Source of the DNA: Ooceraea biroi
Taxonomy: Eukaryota > Arthropoda > Insecta > Hymenoptera > Formicidae
DNA: 64,000 nucleotides
Direction of reading: 5' to 3'
Assembly (NCBI RefSeq): GCF_003672135.1
Contig: NC_039507.1
Coordinates: 12,454,278 to 12,518,277, forward strand
The notes under the pieces were generated by a model. That model ran no database searches, had not been told where the DNA came from, and was given only the letters and a program-made list of their open reading frames with translations. The position numbers were made by a program, and so were the translations under genes. Shown piece after piece: positions 1 through 13,925 of this stretch (its first letter is position 1; the number at the start of each line of letters is the position of its first letter).

Positions 1-2502
1 CAATATGATGATTCCAACAAATGTTTATACTGTATGATTCTTGTATTTGGCGAGAAACAAAATACACGTAAATTTTACATGAATTTTATGTTTCAAAACA
101 CGTGGAATGTTTTTGCTGAGATAGACAAAGAGACAATCTATCCTATGTAATCTCGCATATTTGGAAATGTGTTGCAAATATTTTCTCGCGTAGCATCATA
201 AATAAATTGCATACTATTCAGAGCATTATTTTAACGGAATTTACAGTTTCAGAGGGCTTTCCGAAACGGCTAACATTGATTCTCACTGTGTACCGGGATA
301 CTGATGTATCACGGCAGAACGGAATTTCACGAAATTGCTTACCGCCTTTTACAATGTGTACAATCTCTGCTCGGTACAGCCAGTCGAATTGTGTCCCGAA
401 TTCTACAGACGTTACAGATATCTGTACGAAAATAGCCTTACTTTCAGGACAAATTTCCGGTAACTGAATGCTCAAATTGGATTTTACAAAACCCGTACTA
501 CATATAATACATGTAAAAGTCGTTCAAGCGTAAAAAAATAAAACACGTATTACATGAATGTTGTATTATATAAGTATGAACATGTAATATACAGAAGTAA
601 ATTTTTAAGAGTAACATCTTGCATGGTAATAAACTGGTATTATGGTGATTTTAGTCAATGCGAACTTTTTATATTTTTTTATATTTCATTATCATTATTA
701 TATCTCATTATAGAAATAATACCTGGCTATTATATGACAAACAAGTGAGCATTAATTTAGAGAGAAAATCTTTATTCGAGAAAGTAGGTTTTTAATTAGT
801 TTTAATTAGTAGGATTTTAATTTTAATCAAGTTTTTAATAGTCCAAATGCGTGTACATCAAATATAGTATACTAAATGTAATATATCAAAGAATGCGTGA
901 ATCTACAGATTATATTTATTTTTAATAAAATGTCCTTTTATGAAACATTCCATTAACCGATCCATCTATTTTGAAATATTCTTTTTGTTTATATTTTATC
1001 TTGTACATAAACGGTCTCCATATTAACCGAGAGGTCCTTCACGATTTCGTTCTGCTCTATGACTTCTTCTCCACGCAGCTGAAAATGAGTACATAATTTG
1101 CTGCCGACCTTTCGTTTTCATACGCACGAATGACATACGGACAGCGAGCAATGAAAATACCCTCTAGGGACTGTATTGTTCCTGCGATGCGTAATGATGC
1201 CTCCCAGCTCGCAAATTGTTCTATGCTGTGCAGAACGGTCGGCACGAAAAATCGGAGAGAACGGCGAAAAACGGCGTGACATATGCGACACGTGGTATAT
1301 TATTCTCACGTTTTTCAGTTGCGTAATACAATTCACATCAAAGCGGAAATATAACAGAACGTGTTGCACGAGAGCTCCTTTCTCATTTACTCGAAAATTT
1401 ACGAGAAAAAAATTAACAATATGTTGCTTACTTGAGTAAAAACGAAGGAATATATGATGGTGAATAAAAGTAATTTATTTGCATTGCCATGCAGAAGATC
1501 GTTGGCATTCAGAACTTATGTTCTACAATGTGCTTTTATATTCATCCTCCGCGAATCAGAGTCATTGAACGAATTGCTCGGCTCTGGTTGATCAGAAAGC
1601 TCATTCGTCGGGTAATATGTTATTTGGAGTGGCCACATCAATCACTCGAGCTCCTCGCAAGTCGCCAGGCTTCTCATTGACGCTTCCGTACGGCCGCGCA
1701 AATAAAATAAACAAAGTTATTCGAGCTGAAATAATTCCATTAGTATAGTCTGCATTATGCGTTGAATTATTTTATAATTTTCCGACCAAACTTTGCCCTC
1801 GCATTGTAATTGTATCGATTACATGCGACTCGTAGTGGCATCGCACGATATATAATTGATTCAGACATAATTAATTAATGAATTGCCGTGATATTCAGTA
1901 GGTAATATTTGCTGTTAATTCCTTGCCCCGTACTACAACTATATGTACATGGTGATGTTCGGTGCAAATTCTATTTCATTTCTCTTATGAATTGCATTTG
2001 TGAAGCCCTACGAATTAGTTGTAAAAGCTGAATTATAGAGAATTTTGGGGAACTCCATAACTAATATTTTGTTAAAATGTATATCAGTACTGATGCGCAG
2101 TATATGCGTTTGTAATTCGAGAATAAAATTACATTCTCTTATTAAAATGGAAAGAGAAATTCGTATTAAAGAAGACAAAACTATTATATAAGAAATTTTT
2201 ATATTTATATCCGTAAATTTATTTTTGTTTAAATTAATTGCTTAAGCAAACAATTACAAGTTTTGTTACGTATCCACACAACCTTTTTTATATTAATAAT
2301 TTTTTTCTTATATATTCTCACTAAAAAATAATAGGAACGAATAATAGGAAACCAAAGTAAAAATCTTTTGCTCCATTGTTGAAGCAACGTGTTAAAACAA
2401 CAGTTTGCTATATTTTAATAGTATTCATAGCAGCTAATAGTAGAGAATATGAAAGACATGTATATGCACATTTATATGTATTTTGATTTTTCTTTATATA
2501 TT
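1..2502. other. AT-rich stretch without recognisable gene
   Basis: No gene, RNA or transposon is recognised. The sequence is AT-rich. A segment at about 218-475 is open on both strands for roughly 85 codons. The minus-strand reading looks moderately protein-like, but it starts without an ATG and matches no family I know. A slightly more GC-rich patch lies at 1050-1440. Confidence 0.5.
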
Positions 2503-2741
2503 TTACTAGCATCCCCCGTCACGGCTTCGCCCGCGATATTTATGTGTAGAATTAAATAAAAACACATTTTATCCCTTCTCACCCGTTAGGGGTGGAATTT
2601 CGGAAAACCCTCCCTTAGTGAGCACCTACGTGATAGTAGGAATATACCCTTAAAATTTCAAATCGATAGGTGCAGTGGTTCGGGCTGCACGTTGATGAGT
2701 CAGTGAGTGAGTGAGTGGTATTTGGCTTATATATATATAGA
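2503..2741 (+). repeat. Interspersed retroposon-like tail (LINE 3' end or SINE)
   Basis: A roughly 240-bp block contrasts with its AT-rich flanks. It opens with a CTAGCATCCCCCGTCACGG segment followed by a cggcttcgcccgcg stretch, a layout common at the edges of insect non-LTR retroposon tails. It closes with GATGAGTCAGTGAGTGAGTG and then a (TA)n run at about 2730-2740. A short GAGTCAGT-type tandem motif followed by a TA microsatellite is typical of RTE-like LINE 3' ends and the SINEs that use them. No coding sequence is present. The class assignment rests on resemblance only; target-site duplications are not clear. Confidence 0.45.
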
Positions 2742-4579
2742 TTATTTTGTGATTTAATCGAGAAACTCATTGGTGATTAATTGTCAGGTATGTCTCGTTA
2801 TCAAAATTATAAAAAGCAGAATTCTTTTTCGTTATATTTACTTTAGAAATAGAGAGCACCTTTATATTTTTTAAATAAATATGCTCTTATAAATAAAATT
2901 AAATTGCTGCAGTTTTAAAATTTCTGAACAAGCATTGAACGAAATTAATTAAACGACGATTATCGTATAAATAATTTCCATTCACTTGTTTAAACAGTGA
3001 CAGTAGCAATTTCCTTTATTGAATTCCAGTTATTGAATATTATTAAAAAAGTAATTATTATTATGTTGGCTATATTAATAATTCATCGTTCTTCTTATAC
3101 GCAAGAAGAAAGGAAAAATAATTTTAAAAACACTAAGCAATGGACTACAATATTATATATGTACGTGAGATGTGAATCGTAACCAGTACAATTTTTTCCG
3201 AAATGCTTTTCTCTTTCCTCCTGTTTCCTACTAATTCAAACAAAATGAAACAAATGAACACGATCACAAAAGTTATGTGGCGATTAAAATGTCAAAGCAA
3301 CAAAACGCAACGGTAGACATTTTAAATTTTTAATATTCTCTGATGATTTAGAATGGAAAAAACAGAGGGAAAAAGAATTACTTTAATACGAAAATATATT
3401 AATTCTCTCACGTTAAAAGTACAGAAGACATAAACGGTCTTTCTCTTTGATATCGCGGTAATTAGAGAATAATTTAATACCACATAATAACACTAAATAA
3501 ATAATACTAAATGCAATAATACTAAAGTAAATTATAATAATATTTAGTTCTTTGCTGAATGAGAATTTACTAAAGTGTTACTAAAGTTTCTGTGCTTGAC
3601 AATATATTAACGGCACAGATGATTGTCTGATGTTTTATTAATTTAAAGTTCGTAAATTAACAGACAACAAATTATTTTAATTATCTTGTAAATGCGCTCG
3701 AATATTTAATTCAATTTCAATATTCTTTGTGGATTATCCAGAGCACTATTTACTTTAAATAAATTCTCATGTGTTGAAGTAAAGCAATATTACTCAGAGA
3801 ACAAATATGACGGATTTTTCTTTCTAAAAGAAAGCAAATAAAATTACTAATTACTTCTCATAATGGTATGATGATCTAAAGTCATAAATTAGTAAACCAG
3901 AATTGTCAAGTAAAATCAACAAATTTACACGAGCAATATACGTGGATAAACAATGATAGAACAGATTTCCATTTCCGTCGTGGCAAACGTCGTTCGTGCG
4001 GCGGAAGGTACGGGGAGCTGACACTTTACTTTAATTACAGCCGTTGCGCAAATAAACTGTCACGAATCAAGCTTAACTGTCGGTTCAAGCAAAACATGTC
4101 GATAAATCGACTGGCGCCCCCGAACGCACCTCTCGCAAATGAAGCCATTGACGTTTTCCACCTCGGAGCTCGAGGAAGCTGTGGCTGTACTTTTTATTTT
4201 CTTCGCTCGTCCTCATCCTCCCTGTAAAAACGCAATTTAATTCCACGGGCATAGGTGAGAGCGGTTCGATTAGTATTCCACGCATCGCGGGTCCTGATCG
4301 TCACGAATGGCTACGCTTCTCATTCCGATACCTTTTCCCGAACGCCGTGTTTTTACCCTCGGTTGCCACCCTCCCACCGTCCCCACGACGACGAATGGAA
4401 GTCGGAGTTTACTGTAGAAGAAGCTAAGAGGGTCGTTTCTTGCCTTCGATCTTATTTCATACCTTCTCGCAACTTTTCCGCGGGAATCCCGAGCACGTTG
4501 ATCGAGGATACTTTGGCCTTCCGCTCGTTTGTTCCACCGGGCCAGCCATCGGGGGAGCACTGAGTTATTATACTGGTCT

Positions 4580-4601
4580 TCCGCGGGCGGTCGCCCGCGG
4601 A
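4580..4601. repeat. GC-rich perfect palindrome (hairpin)
   Basis: Ten-base arms TCCGCGGGCG and CGCCCGCGGA are perfectly complementary around a two-base loop. The hairpin sits inside a CpG-rich island. No poly-T tract or gene end accompanies it, so no terminator role is proposed. Confidence 0.8.
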
Positions 4602-4768
4602 GGGGTGCTTCGTAGCGGGTCTGCCCCCCGGGTGCTTTGGGAAGGACAAAGTGTCCCGGTGTCGCGGAGCACTGTTGGCATTAATAGGCCACTAGCAAGT
4701 GACTTATGTAAAGTTTGACCAAGTTGGCGCGGCAATATGCCTCTCATCTAGTCTCTTCTTCCTCACTT

Positions 4769-4769
4769 C

Positions 4770-4800
<31 letters not shown>
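4769..4800 (+). repeat. (CT)n microsatellite
   Basis: A nearly pure CT dinucleotide run with one TTT interruption near its end. It would be purine (GA) on the other strand. Confidence 0.9.
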
Positions 4801-5540
4801 CCTGTCTCCCTTCTTCACCTGCACGGAAACCGGCGACAACCGACAAGAGAGCGATGGGTCGAATAACTCTCCAGAGAACACTTGTGAAAGAGAAAGACAG
4901 CCATGGTCGCGGTATCCTCAAAACTTCGGTCCGGCAAACTGTACAACTATGTACTACTGCGTATGTAGGTACATGCCATGCATTGTGTCTCTCTCTGTCT
5001 CTCTTGATTCCGCTGGCCGGTGGATTACAAACGGGGATGAATTAAGTGCGCGCGCGATTTGTGTTTCGCGAGAGAGGATACACGGTTATAAAGGTTGAGT
5101 AATATTTCTTGCATTGTACTGACGGAATTGCAAAGGAAATAAATTATTGCACCCCGGGGAATCACCGAGCAACCGCCGTTTCCTCGTGGTATGACGTGCT
5201 CTCGCAGACTCTGCCGAGAGTGATAGAGATGGACTAAATCCCGATGTTGAGGGACGGGATTATGTCCTTTGACGCTGAACTTGCCAATGATCCTGAGAAA
5301 CTGTTCGCGATGAGTAGCTCATTCGCGCAGTGAATTACCGAATTATTCTGAGCATGAGGTCCTATCAATAGAAGAGTTGTAGATTAGAGGTGGAATACAA
5401 GCTTGCTAAATATTTGTAGAAATCTTTTGGTTTAGTTTACTTGATGATGCATTTCTCTTGCAGGCAACTGATTCTTTTCACGTTGATTTACGTCACGCAG
5501 AATGAGATTGGTCAAATATATGCGAAACAATGTTTTCACA

Positions 5541-5808
5541 TTCTTCCATTTTCCCTGTTATTACCTCAACTGTAAAATGAGACGAGAAAACAGACATCTT
5601 TTATATTAACATCTAAAAAAGAGCAAAAATAAAATTATAAATTTCATCGAATATTTTTTTCTTCTATTTTCTTTTATTTCTTCTATTTTCCCCGTTATTA
5701 TTCCGTTATTACTCCAAAACTGTGAAACGAGAAGAAAAGACAGACATTCTTTATGTTGACATCTAAAAAATAGCAAAAACAATTATAAATTTCATCGAAT
5801 AGTTTTAT
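5541..5808 (+). repeat. Imperfect two-copy tandem duplication (about 137-bp period)
   Basis: Copy 1 runs about 5541-5659 and copy 2 about 5678-5808. Both contain, in the same order, TTCTTC-ATTTTCCC, a GTTATTA segment, an ACTGT-AAA stretch, ACAGACAT, an ACATCTAAAAAA run and ATAAATTTCATCGAATA. Copy 2 has an extra TTATTCCG insertion. The flanks are AT-rich and no coding potential is visible. Confidence 0.75.
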
Positions 5809-8800
5809 TGTTTGAAATTCTTGTTTTCTAGCCAATGTGGGAAACGTGGGAAACGTCGAAAATCAATGTCTACAAGAGAGAAAGTGTGCAATCGTGAATG
5901 TACTTCACAGAGAGAGAAACAAGCATACATATAAATTTGTGTACTTTACAGTGATAGTTTGTGTATTTAAAACGTAAATCGCGCAACAATTACGTGAATG
6001 TCGGCATCACATTTGAGACGAAAGAGAGGCACAGCCTTTGATCTCCCCTTTAATCCACAAAAATATCAATTACTGCTTTGTCTTTTCCGTTTTTTTTTTT
6101 TCGATTTGTCATGACAAGGCCAGAAAGAGAATTAAAAGAATCTTGGACACGTACGTGGCGCGATCTGTTTCCTCTTTCCTGCATTCGGGCAAAATTTCCA
6201 ATTCCACGCGTATTACTCCAGATTACCAACTCCAGACCGAACGGGTACTTCTTTTTTAGAATTCCCAATAATTCCATAGAACGCGGCGGAAGGGGATTAA
6301 TTCGAGTGGCGGAACCGTATGACATGTTCGTCACATTTCGGAGTTATACGCGACTGAAAAATGCACCACCTGTGCCGCACAAAATTGGATAGGTGGTCCA
6401 CGCAGCTTTTATAAATCATAGATACTCTTCCTGTGGCGTTTATCGCGTGTTATAATACCTGGCGACCGAGGAATTCCTTCGTCAAAAAGAGGTGAAAATA
6501 CATAATCACCGAGCAATGATTTTGTAGAATTATTCATGGATTACTATTGATTTCGTTATTTATTCTTTGAAAGTTCTTTTTAACGTGAACAACCTCGTTG
6601 CATTCTCGATGGTACGTTTCCTGAATCTTGAAACTATGCTCACTCGCGCAACGTGATTGTGTTTTAATATTTAAATGCGCACAGCCGCGCGCAATCGGCG
6701 ATTCTTGTAACACTGGCTTTTGCCCGATCATTTCGAAAATATACGCGACAGATTGATGCATTGCATAACCGGTGCATATCGGACATCTCTATATTTTATA
6801 TTTTGCACGCGACGAAAACTGTTGCGCAACGTTCCGCATCGGATAACGCTGGTACCGTAACGTGCCAATAGCGATTCCACAACTTCGAAGAATTGTCGAT
6901 TCGGAAATGCGAAACGACAAGTAAAAATTTGGCCTGCAGATATTACAGGTGTCACGTTCGCAAGATTGATTCTTCCTTTATGAATAGAAACGACGCATCG
7001 GGGATACTTTTTTTTATAAGCGAAAAATTTATACCGCTTTCCAATAATTTATGATAAAATTCGCTGCTCTGCGAAATTTATAGGAGTTTTAGAATTAATT
7101 TTTCCTTGATAAATATATTTCCTCGAAACTTTATTCAACCTCTTACTTTAATATTTAACATTTAAAATATATTAATATTTAAAAGATGTGTTCTATGAAT
7201 AACTGTCCAATTAAAATTCTATTAAATTTAATTATAATAAAATCATTATTTCACTTTATTATATTATATTATATTATAATATAATAAAGTGAAATAAAAT
7301 AAAGAAAAGAATTTATCAAGCAGTAGCAAAGAATTACGCTTGTTTGCATTTTGAAAACCTAAAACCTGATTCGTGAAAGTTATCATGCAGCGATGCGACC
7401 ATTTTCGGAAATTTTCTAGCGATCTTGTCTCGCGAGCAGTCACCATAACGATTTTCGTGAACATTTCGCGTTAATGAAACCACGCTTTAGCGCCATTCGT
7501 GGCCTAATGGGACAGGCTCCGCCCGCGCCGTCTCGTCGCGCAAACCGAGAATAATCTGCCTCCGGAGACGCAGGGCACGCACGTTCCTCTCTCCTGTTCC
7601 GTCTAAAAGTGTTGCTGGCGCGCATTGCCGGCGGACATCGTCGAAGATTTCTCTCGTGTAGATACACGCGACGTTTGTCACGTATATTTAGTGCGAATTT
7701 TTCAGGCACATCGCGTTTCTCGGCCGCATTGCGCTCGCGGAGATTTCCCCGTGGTGATAAGCCGCACGCGAATCTCTCAAAGCTCTTTTTCATCGCGCCG
7801 TTATACACTATAGCCGTCGCGCGTCGGAACGTATTGAAGTGGTGAACGGTTATGACAGACGATTCAATACGGCCCAAAGCCGCCGTCCCGGTTTCTATCT
7901 TCGTGGATGAGCTGCAACGAAAATATTAACAAAATACTCCGTGGCGTGCGATCGCCGGTGATATCGATCGCTCCGCCGCGGAACGGAACTCCGTTCAATT
8001 GAAAAGCTCGGGGCAGAGCGCATGGCGCGTCCGAAAATCAATATTTGACGGATAACAGAGTTTCAGTAGGGCAACATCGGTATTCTTTCAAATATTAGGA
8101 GACGATTCCGTGCCGCCATCGATTTGTACATATCAATAAATCGCTCGCGTTTGCACCCTGGCAAATGTTATATAGAATTAATATCAAGAGTGAATCTATG
8201 CGCGAGCATGTAAGAGCATATGATAATTATTGTCAAAGTGTAATTCAGTTTACACGAATAAATAGCTTGAGCGTACGCGTACTTCATGCATATGCAGAAG
8301 AAGTCTACATCAACGCCTACCTAAGATGTTATAATTTCACAGTAGCAGTTTTAATTGAAACTTGCTGCAAGTTGAGCAGCAGCGGGAACGCATTAACCAC
8401 TTTCCTTGGGCGGATAATATAAAATTATTTTTGTAATGTATGAACGGAGGGACGGAAGACTCACGGCGAAACTCCTGAATTACCTGGTAAAAACTTTACG
8501 TCAGCGTGGACGCAGCGTTTAAATTCCCAACCATGTCTTAATCGTCTCTCCTTTCCGGCAGCTACTTTTGCGCGCGAACGCAGACGGAAAATTGAAGCTG
8601 AAATTTCCGCGCAAGCATGCGAACGAGAGCGAGGGAAACTCAATGTAGCCGTACAGTTAATTAGTGCAGAAAACGCGATGTCGTTTTTCTCTCCCGCTCT
8701 TCCGCCAAAACAGTGATGGTAGAGTTTGATTATAGGGCTCTTTTCCTTGTTGCACGTGCTTATTAATTTATAATTAATAAGTGTGCCGCGCTCGATATTT

Positions 8801-10960
8801 ATCCTCTGCCTCTTCCATTGTTTTATCACGACTTGAACTAATAATTTATATCGCGAGATGAAAGGGTTTGCTGCAAAAACTAATTTGCATGCTACATTCG
8901 GTTTCAACGGTTTAACGTGTATCGAGCTTTCTAAATAAGATCAAGATAAAATGCATCGTAATGAACATATACATATCACTTCGAAAGAGATGGTATTGTT
9001 GTCTGTACATGTAAATTATTTCATGCAAAGTAACCATGCGAAATGATATGCATTATCGCAGAATAGTGAGTTATCATTCCAAATGGAAACTCTTTTCTTG
9101 CATTAAATGGACCGTTCATTCGATCAATTAATAATATCCGCGATAACGCTTTATTGTGTACATGAGCTAAAATATTGAACATAATTCTGCCATTATTGTT
9201 ATACCTTGCTCTATCTCTTTCTTCCTCTTTCTCACACCTCTTGCTCTCTCAATTTATCACACACGTATTTCTGATGTTTTAGTCTATTCGCTTGTACATA
9301 ACAATAGAATGCAACGAAAAACAAAGTACGATGACGAGAAATGGAATTGAGAGCATAATAATATTAATAATAATATTAATAATAGCATTAAGCTATAAGT
9401 GAATTTCTTTAATAAATTGTAATGTTAATTCAATAATAATAATGAATTCATGTTATTTTGTTTCACGAAAATAAATTATGCTCTATTTTATTGTATTCGC
9501 GAGTATTAGTCCCCTACACTAATATGTTTAACGTATTAAAATAATTTCCACGGAGTGTCATATGTGCGCTCTGGTCAAATCATCCATGAGATGATAATCC
9601 GTTCACACGGATAATAATTTGTATTGGAAATAGAATTTACTCGGAATCTCGAGGTCTAAAGTATGAAACAACTGATCCCAAGCGACTCAGATCCCTCTCA
9701 AAAGTTTTGTTTCACGAGTTTTTCGAGGTCCGTTAACGATTTATCATTATACGTAATTAAGATTGTAACTTTTCATCGTGATGTAATCATATAATCTCTA
9801 TTTATCTATATTTATATTTTCTTTGTGATTTCTATGTACCACTTTGTTGTAACTTTGGACGATGGTGTTACAAAGTCCAAACAGCTGTAAATTTGTATTA
9901 TACAAACAATTGGAAGGTATTTGTAATAACAATAGTATCCCCAACTTTTTCATTAATGCAAAAGTTGAAAATTTTGTTTTTTTTTAGTACCACGCAAAAA
10001 CTCTGGACTTATTTTGGAAACCAACGCGCGAACGCGAAGTGTGAAGCCATAAAGCATTTATGTGTGTGCGGAATAGCTCGTTCTCAATTTTCGTAAACGA
10101 AAATTTCGAATTGTGAGGTTGTTAACGCGTCGCTTTTGTCGATTGTGCAAATTCATGTCCGTATATCCGCGTAACGTAACATTTCAATTATCGAGAGAAG
10201 CATTACTTTAAACCATTATTCTAATATTCTTACAATGTACATGTAACGAGATAATTCTAAAATGAGATAATTTGGTTATTTAGAAAGTCTGTATGATATT
10301 ATCGTGATGAAATGTTGGTGAAACTTGATATCATCTAGGTTACGTGTGGCATTGGAAAATTGGGAAAATAACTTGGGCAGTTTGTGCAATATTATCCGCA
10401 CATGACTAGCCTCGAGGGAAATTATATGTCTCTGCTAATATAACGTATATGTATGCAAAATATGTCGATAATGTGGGAACGCGGTATAGAGAATCATTCG
10501 ATACAATAGATTATTGAAATATCTCTATTACGTCATTATTATTTTAACATGTTTAATCTAATGCGCGATAGTTTTCCCATTTGCAATATAAGCGCAAACG
10601 TCAAAGATGCGAACAGTTTCCTAGGACACTGCACATGCCTTGCTCGTACGAGAAATATGAAACAACAGAGATGTAGATATTTATTGAGTGTCTCGTAAAA
10701 AAGTTTCGGAATCAGAGGAAGCGTTTTAACGCGTTTACAATGTTTTTCGTTTCAATCCCGTTTAAAATGTGCGCGTGTATAAAGAGTGAAGCTCGTGTTA
10801 TTGCAGCAATTAGAAGTGCTCAAACAGAACTCAAATTACAAACTATGAGAGCAAATATTGTTACGCCGTGCATTCGTCGTAAAATAGCGTAACACACGCG
10901 CACGTACATACACGTAAAACTGAATATTAATCTCGTGAAGAGCGATTTATAGCAGAATTC
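5809..10960. other. Non-coding stretch, mixed composition
   Basis: No gene or transposon is recognised. The content is an AT-rich background, a 20-bp-arm palindrome at 7246-7297, and a CpG-rich island at 7440-8040. Open frames of 78-148 codons occur near 7440-7877 and 8461-8907 on the minus strand. They lack a convincing ATG, domain or splice context, so I treat them as chance. Confidence 0.5.
7246..7297. repeat. AT-rich palindrome with 20-bp arms
   Basis: Arms 7246-7265 and 7278-7297 are perfectly complementary (the left arm reads TTATTTCACTTTATTATATT), separated by a 12-base AT loop. It may be an AT-rich cruciform or the core of a decayed MITE. No flanking target duplication was recognised. 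Confidence 0.8.
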
Positions 10961-12503
10961 AAAATAATACCATCACGAGGCGGGGAGCACTAGAGGTACT
11001 AATTTAAAAATTGTGATTGTGTCGATCGCTCTCCAAATAAAGTAGAAAAGTCGTTTTTTACGGTGGGGTTCGATCACCGTGATGCATAAGGAGCAACGCC
11101 GATGGCATTCGATGGGTTTTCCGCTTTCAGCATTCGCTCGGTCGGATCGCGCGGATAATTCGAGCGGATGAAATCGGCTGCAATTTACCCGCTGCGCTAG
11201 CCTTAAGCGCATTTATCCATATAGACGTGTCCGGAGCGCACCGGCCGGGACATCGGTCGCTGGAGAACAGCCGAATGCTACAAATGGATCTACATAGAGC
11301 GATCTATACGAACGGACGTGGACGTCTCTCCAGCACGCGCAGATTGAGCCGTGCATACATCGCATTCAGACGTCGCTAATGCGGCGTTCCGTGCGGACAT
11401 TTTGAACGCTCCCCTGATCTGCTCTTAACCCGGCTGCACCACGATCAGACTGCAAGATCATCCCTCGCATTTCCGGCGGAGCGGAAGCGTTATTCAGAAA
11501 TTGAAATCCCTGCCGTTATATAACGTACGTTTATAAGGCACAAAGAGCTAAAGCGGCATATACGAGCTCCTCCTTTCACGTTCGCGGTTCTTTTGATCAA
11601 TTTCAAGCTGACTTCTGCTAACGACAGTCTCATTCGACGTAATCCACAATGTTTCACGTTTATACCATCCTTTTCTTTATAATTTTCTTTATAAATCCTT
11701 TTTTTTTTATAAGATTGTACAAGATTACAGGATTTAGCGGGGGCGGGAACGCAAGCGGTAACGACACGTTTCCGCGTAGAGCCGAACAACGATACTCAGA
11801 GGCGTAGGTAGGTACTCTGTAAACTCGAAGCCGGAACTGAATTCATTATAACAACGTGTCGGCCGTACCCCGGTATGCCTCAAATACACGACTCGCTCCG
11901 CTTTCAACTTTGCCCCAAAGTGCGTTAATATACATACAACCGCCGGTAAGGATCCGCCATCCGCGACTCCGAGCCACCGTGCTCGGGCTCTCTACCAAAT
12001 AAATTGTTTAAACCGTGCGCCACGCCGGGATGCTAATTAGATCTGCGTATGCAATTTCCAAGATATTCTGATAAGCGCGCGAGTGGTACGCTCTTGCGCA
12101 TTCGACAATCGCGAGCTGAACACGCGCGCGGCACGTACGTGCTCCCGAATAATAAATGTCCGAGCGGCGCGCTCATGAGAATTTTTTAATATGGACTCAG
12201 GTGCCGATTCGCCCGAAAAAGGATCGTAGGGCACAGGCATATATACATTCCGGATACATGCAGTCGCATTGTCTGTTCGCTGCGCGACATAGTGCACCGT
12301 ATATTTGTTGGCGCCGTTGCTAAAAGCAACTGCGGTAAATTTTGATAGCGCGCACATCTAGCGGCGAAATTTATAGTGATGTAAAAAGCAGATATATCCG
12401 ATTTTTCCAGAAACCGGATACTGATACGTGATAGCAAATTGCATACGCGACCATGGCGACCAAGAGCGTGGTGGCAGGAGCTGCAAATAATACGCGCAAG
12501 AGG

Positions 12504-12529
12504 ACGACGCAGTCTAATTACTGCGTCGT
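12504..12529. repeat. Short perfect hairpin
   Basis: ACGACGCAGT and ACTGCGTCGT form a perfect 10-bp stem around the six-base loop CTAATT, within the CpG-rich region. Confidence 0.8.
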
Positions 12530-13665
12530 AATACACGGATGTTTATCTACTCGTTTTAATTAATGTTATCCCGCACAATATTCCCCCCGTAGGATTTTAA
12601 TCGCGCGGGGTTTTAGTATGCTGGAATAACGTTCGCTGTTGCGCGGCACCGTAATACCGCACGGCCTACGGGAGAATCTCTTTTCCATCATTTTTTTCGG
12701 AATATACGTCTTTGTGTCACATCGGAAATACGATACGAAATGTAAGGGAAGTACGATTGCATCCGGTCATCGACGCGTGAAAAAAGGACTGGTGGAAATG
12801 CACGTAATACCGAATTGACAGACTGTCGTCTCTAATTTTTCGCCGACGAATGCGGAGAGACGCGCTCGCCTCTGCCTTCCATAAATTGCGCGGATTATTT
12901 TATTATTGTCACGCTCGGGGCTGTATATATCTATACAGAACGGCTTACACAGCACTTCCTTAGGATAAGCCCGCATTCTTGATCGCGCGCATCTATCAAT
13001 ATTGGAAATATTATGCATTGAATGCGGCCGCCGGTGTCCAGAAAGGAGGAACGAAGAGAATGCACAATGGATAGCGCGCGAATTCCTCGGAAAATCGATG
13101 AGCTACCTTTCAAAGTGATCGTCCGCAAATTACTTGAAGCTCATTGTGACGCGAAATTGATGAGGTCGTGGACGCGCGCACGAGGACGTACGAGGACGCA
13201 CATGTACACACATACACACACATGCACGCAGAGACGCCACGAGGGAACGGGCAGAATAACGAGAACGACGACGATTGGTCGAGTCGTCGGAAAAAAGTGC
13301 AACGGAGGAGGCTGACGAGCAGGAAGTTTGCGGGCATTAAGTTTTTGCATCGTCGTCGGGGCGAAATACGAAGAAAGTCTCGTTCCCGCTTCTGTTTCTG
13401 CTGGTAAGCGCGCGCGAGCGCACGCGTTGCCTCCTCTCGCCCGGTGTCTTATCGTCAATGAAGGGTTGTACGCTCGCCGGCATATAACGATATGCCGTTA
13501 ATAGAAGACGCGATATCTGATGGGAGGGAGTTCGTTAACTACGCCTGTGTAGCCGTGCCGCCGCGGAAATACCCGATAAAACCGGCCGAGACGAGAAATA
13601 ATTAGTGCCTGCCCGTTTCTTGAATGAGGGGCTCTAAGCGCTCGCTCGCGCAGGAAAGGGCTGTT

Positions 13666-13691
13666 AGAGAGAGAGAGAGAGAGAGAGAGAA
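13666..13691 (+). repeat. (GA)n microsatellite
   Basis: A pure GA dinucleotide run of about 13 units, followed by a degenerate purine-rich tail. Confidence 0.9.
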
Positions 13692-13925
13692 AGATAGAGG
13701 GGGAGAGGCTTGATATGAGTTTTAACAACACCTAACAAAGTAATAAGCGTAAGGGACCAAAGCCGCTTGCTCCGACCTAGCGTTTATGCGTTTAATTGAC
13801 TATCCCTTCTAATGGGGCTGTAAACAGCGGTAGATTGCGACATAAAATGTAATTTCACATCAAAATATTGCGCGACGATATTCCATGACTTCTTTATTTG
13901 AAATTTATAGTTACTGTTTGACTAA

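Larger units (their letters stand above)
2742..5540. other. AT-rich DNA with a GC-rich island at 4080-4720
   Basis: AT-rich DNA to about 4000, then a CpG-rich island (about 4080-4720) containing a tight GC palindrome (4580-4601), then a CT microsatellite (4769-4800). Open frames in the island run on both strands and in several phases at once, as expected from GC-rich composition. I do not call any of them a gene. Confidence 0.5.
10961..13922. other. CpG-rich island region without assigned gene
   Basis: Unusually GC- and CpG-rich over about 2.5 kb, with overlapping open frames on both strands, none giving a recognisable protein. It includes a 10-bp-arm hairpin (12504-12529), a CA-rich stretch near 13198-13230 and a GA microsatellite (13666-13691). 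In insect genomes such islands often mark promoters or 5' untranslated exons. I see no ATG exon with matching splice sites to support that here. Confidence 0.45.

Noticed and set aside
8461..8907. 148-codon minus-strand open frame
   Set aside because: No ATG at the start, no known motif and no promoter or splice context.
11060..11110. GGTTCGATC string suggesting a tRNA T-arm
   Set aside because: No matching acceptor, D and anticodon stems could be folded around it.
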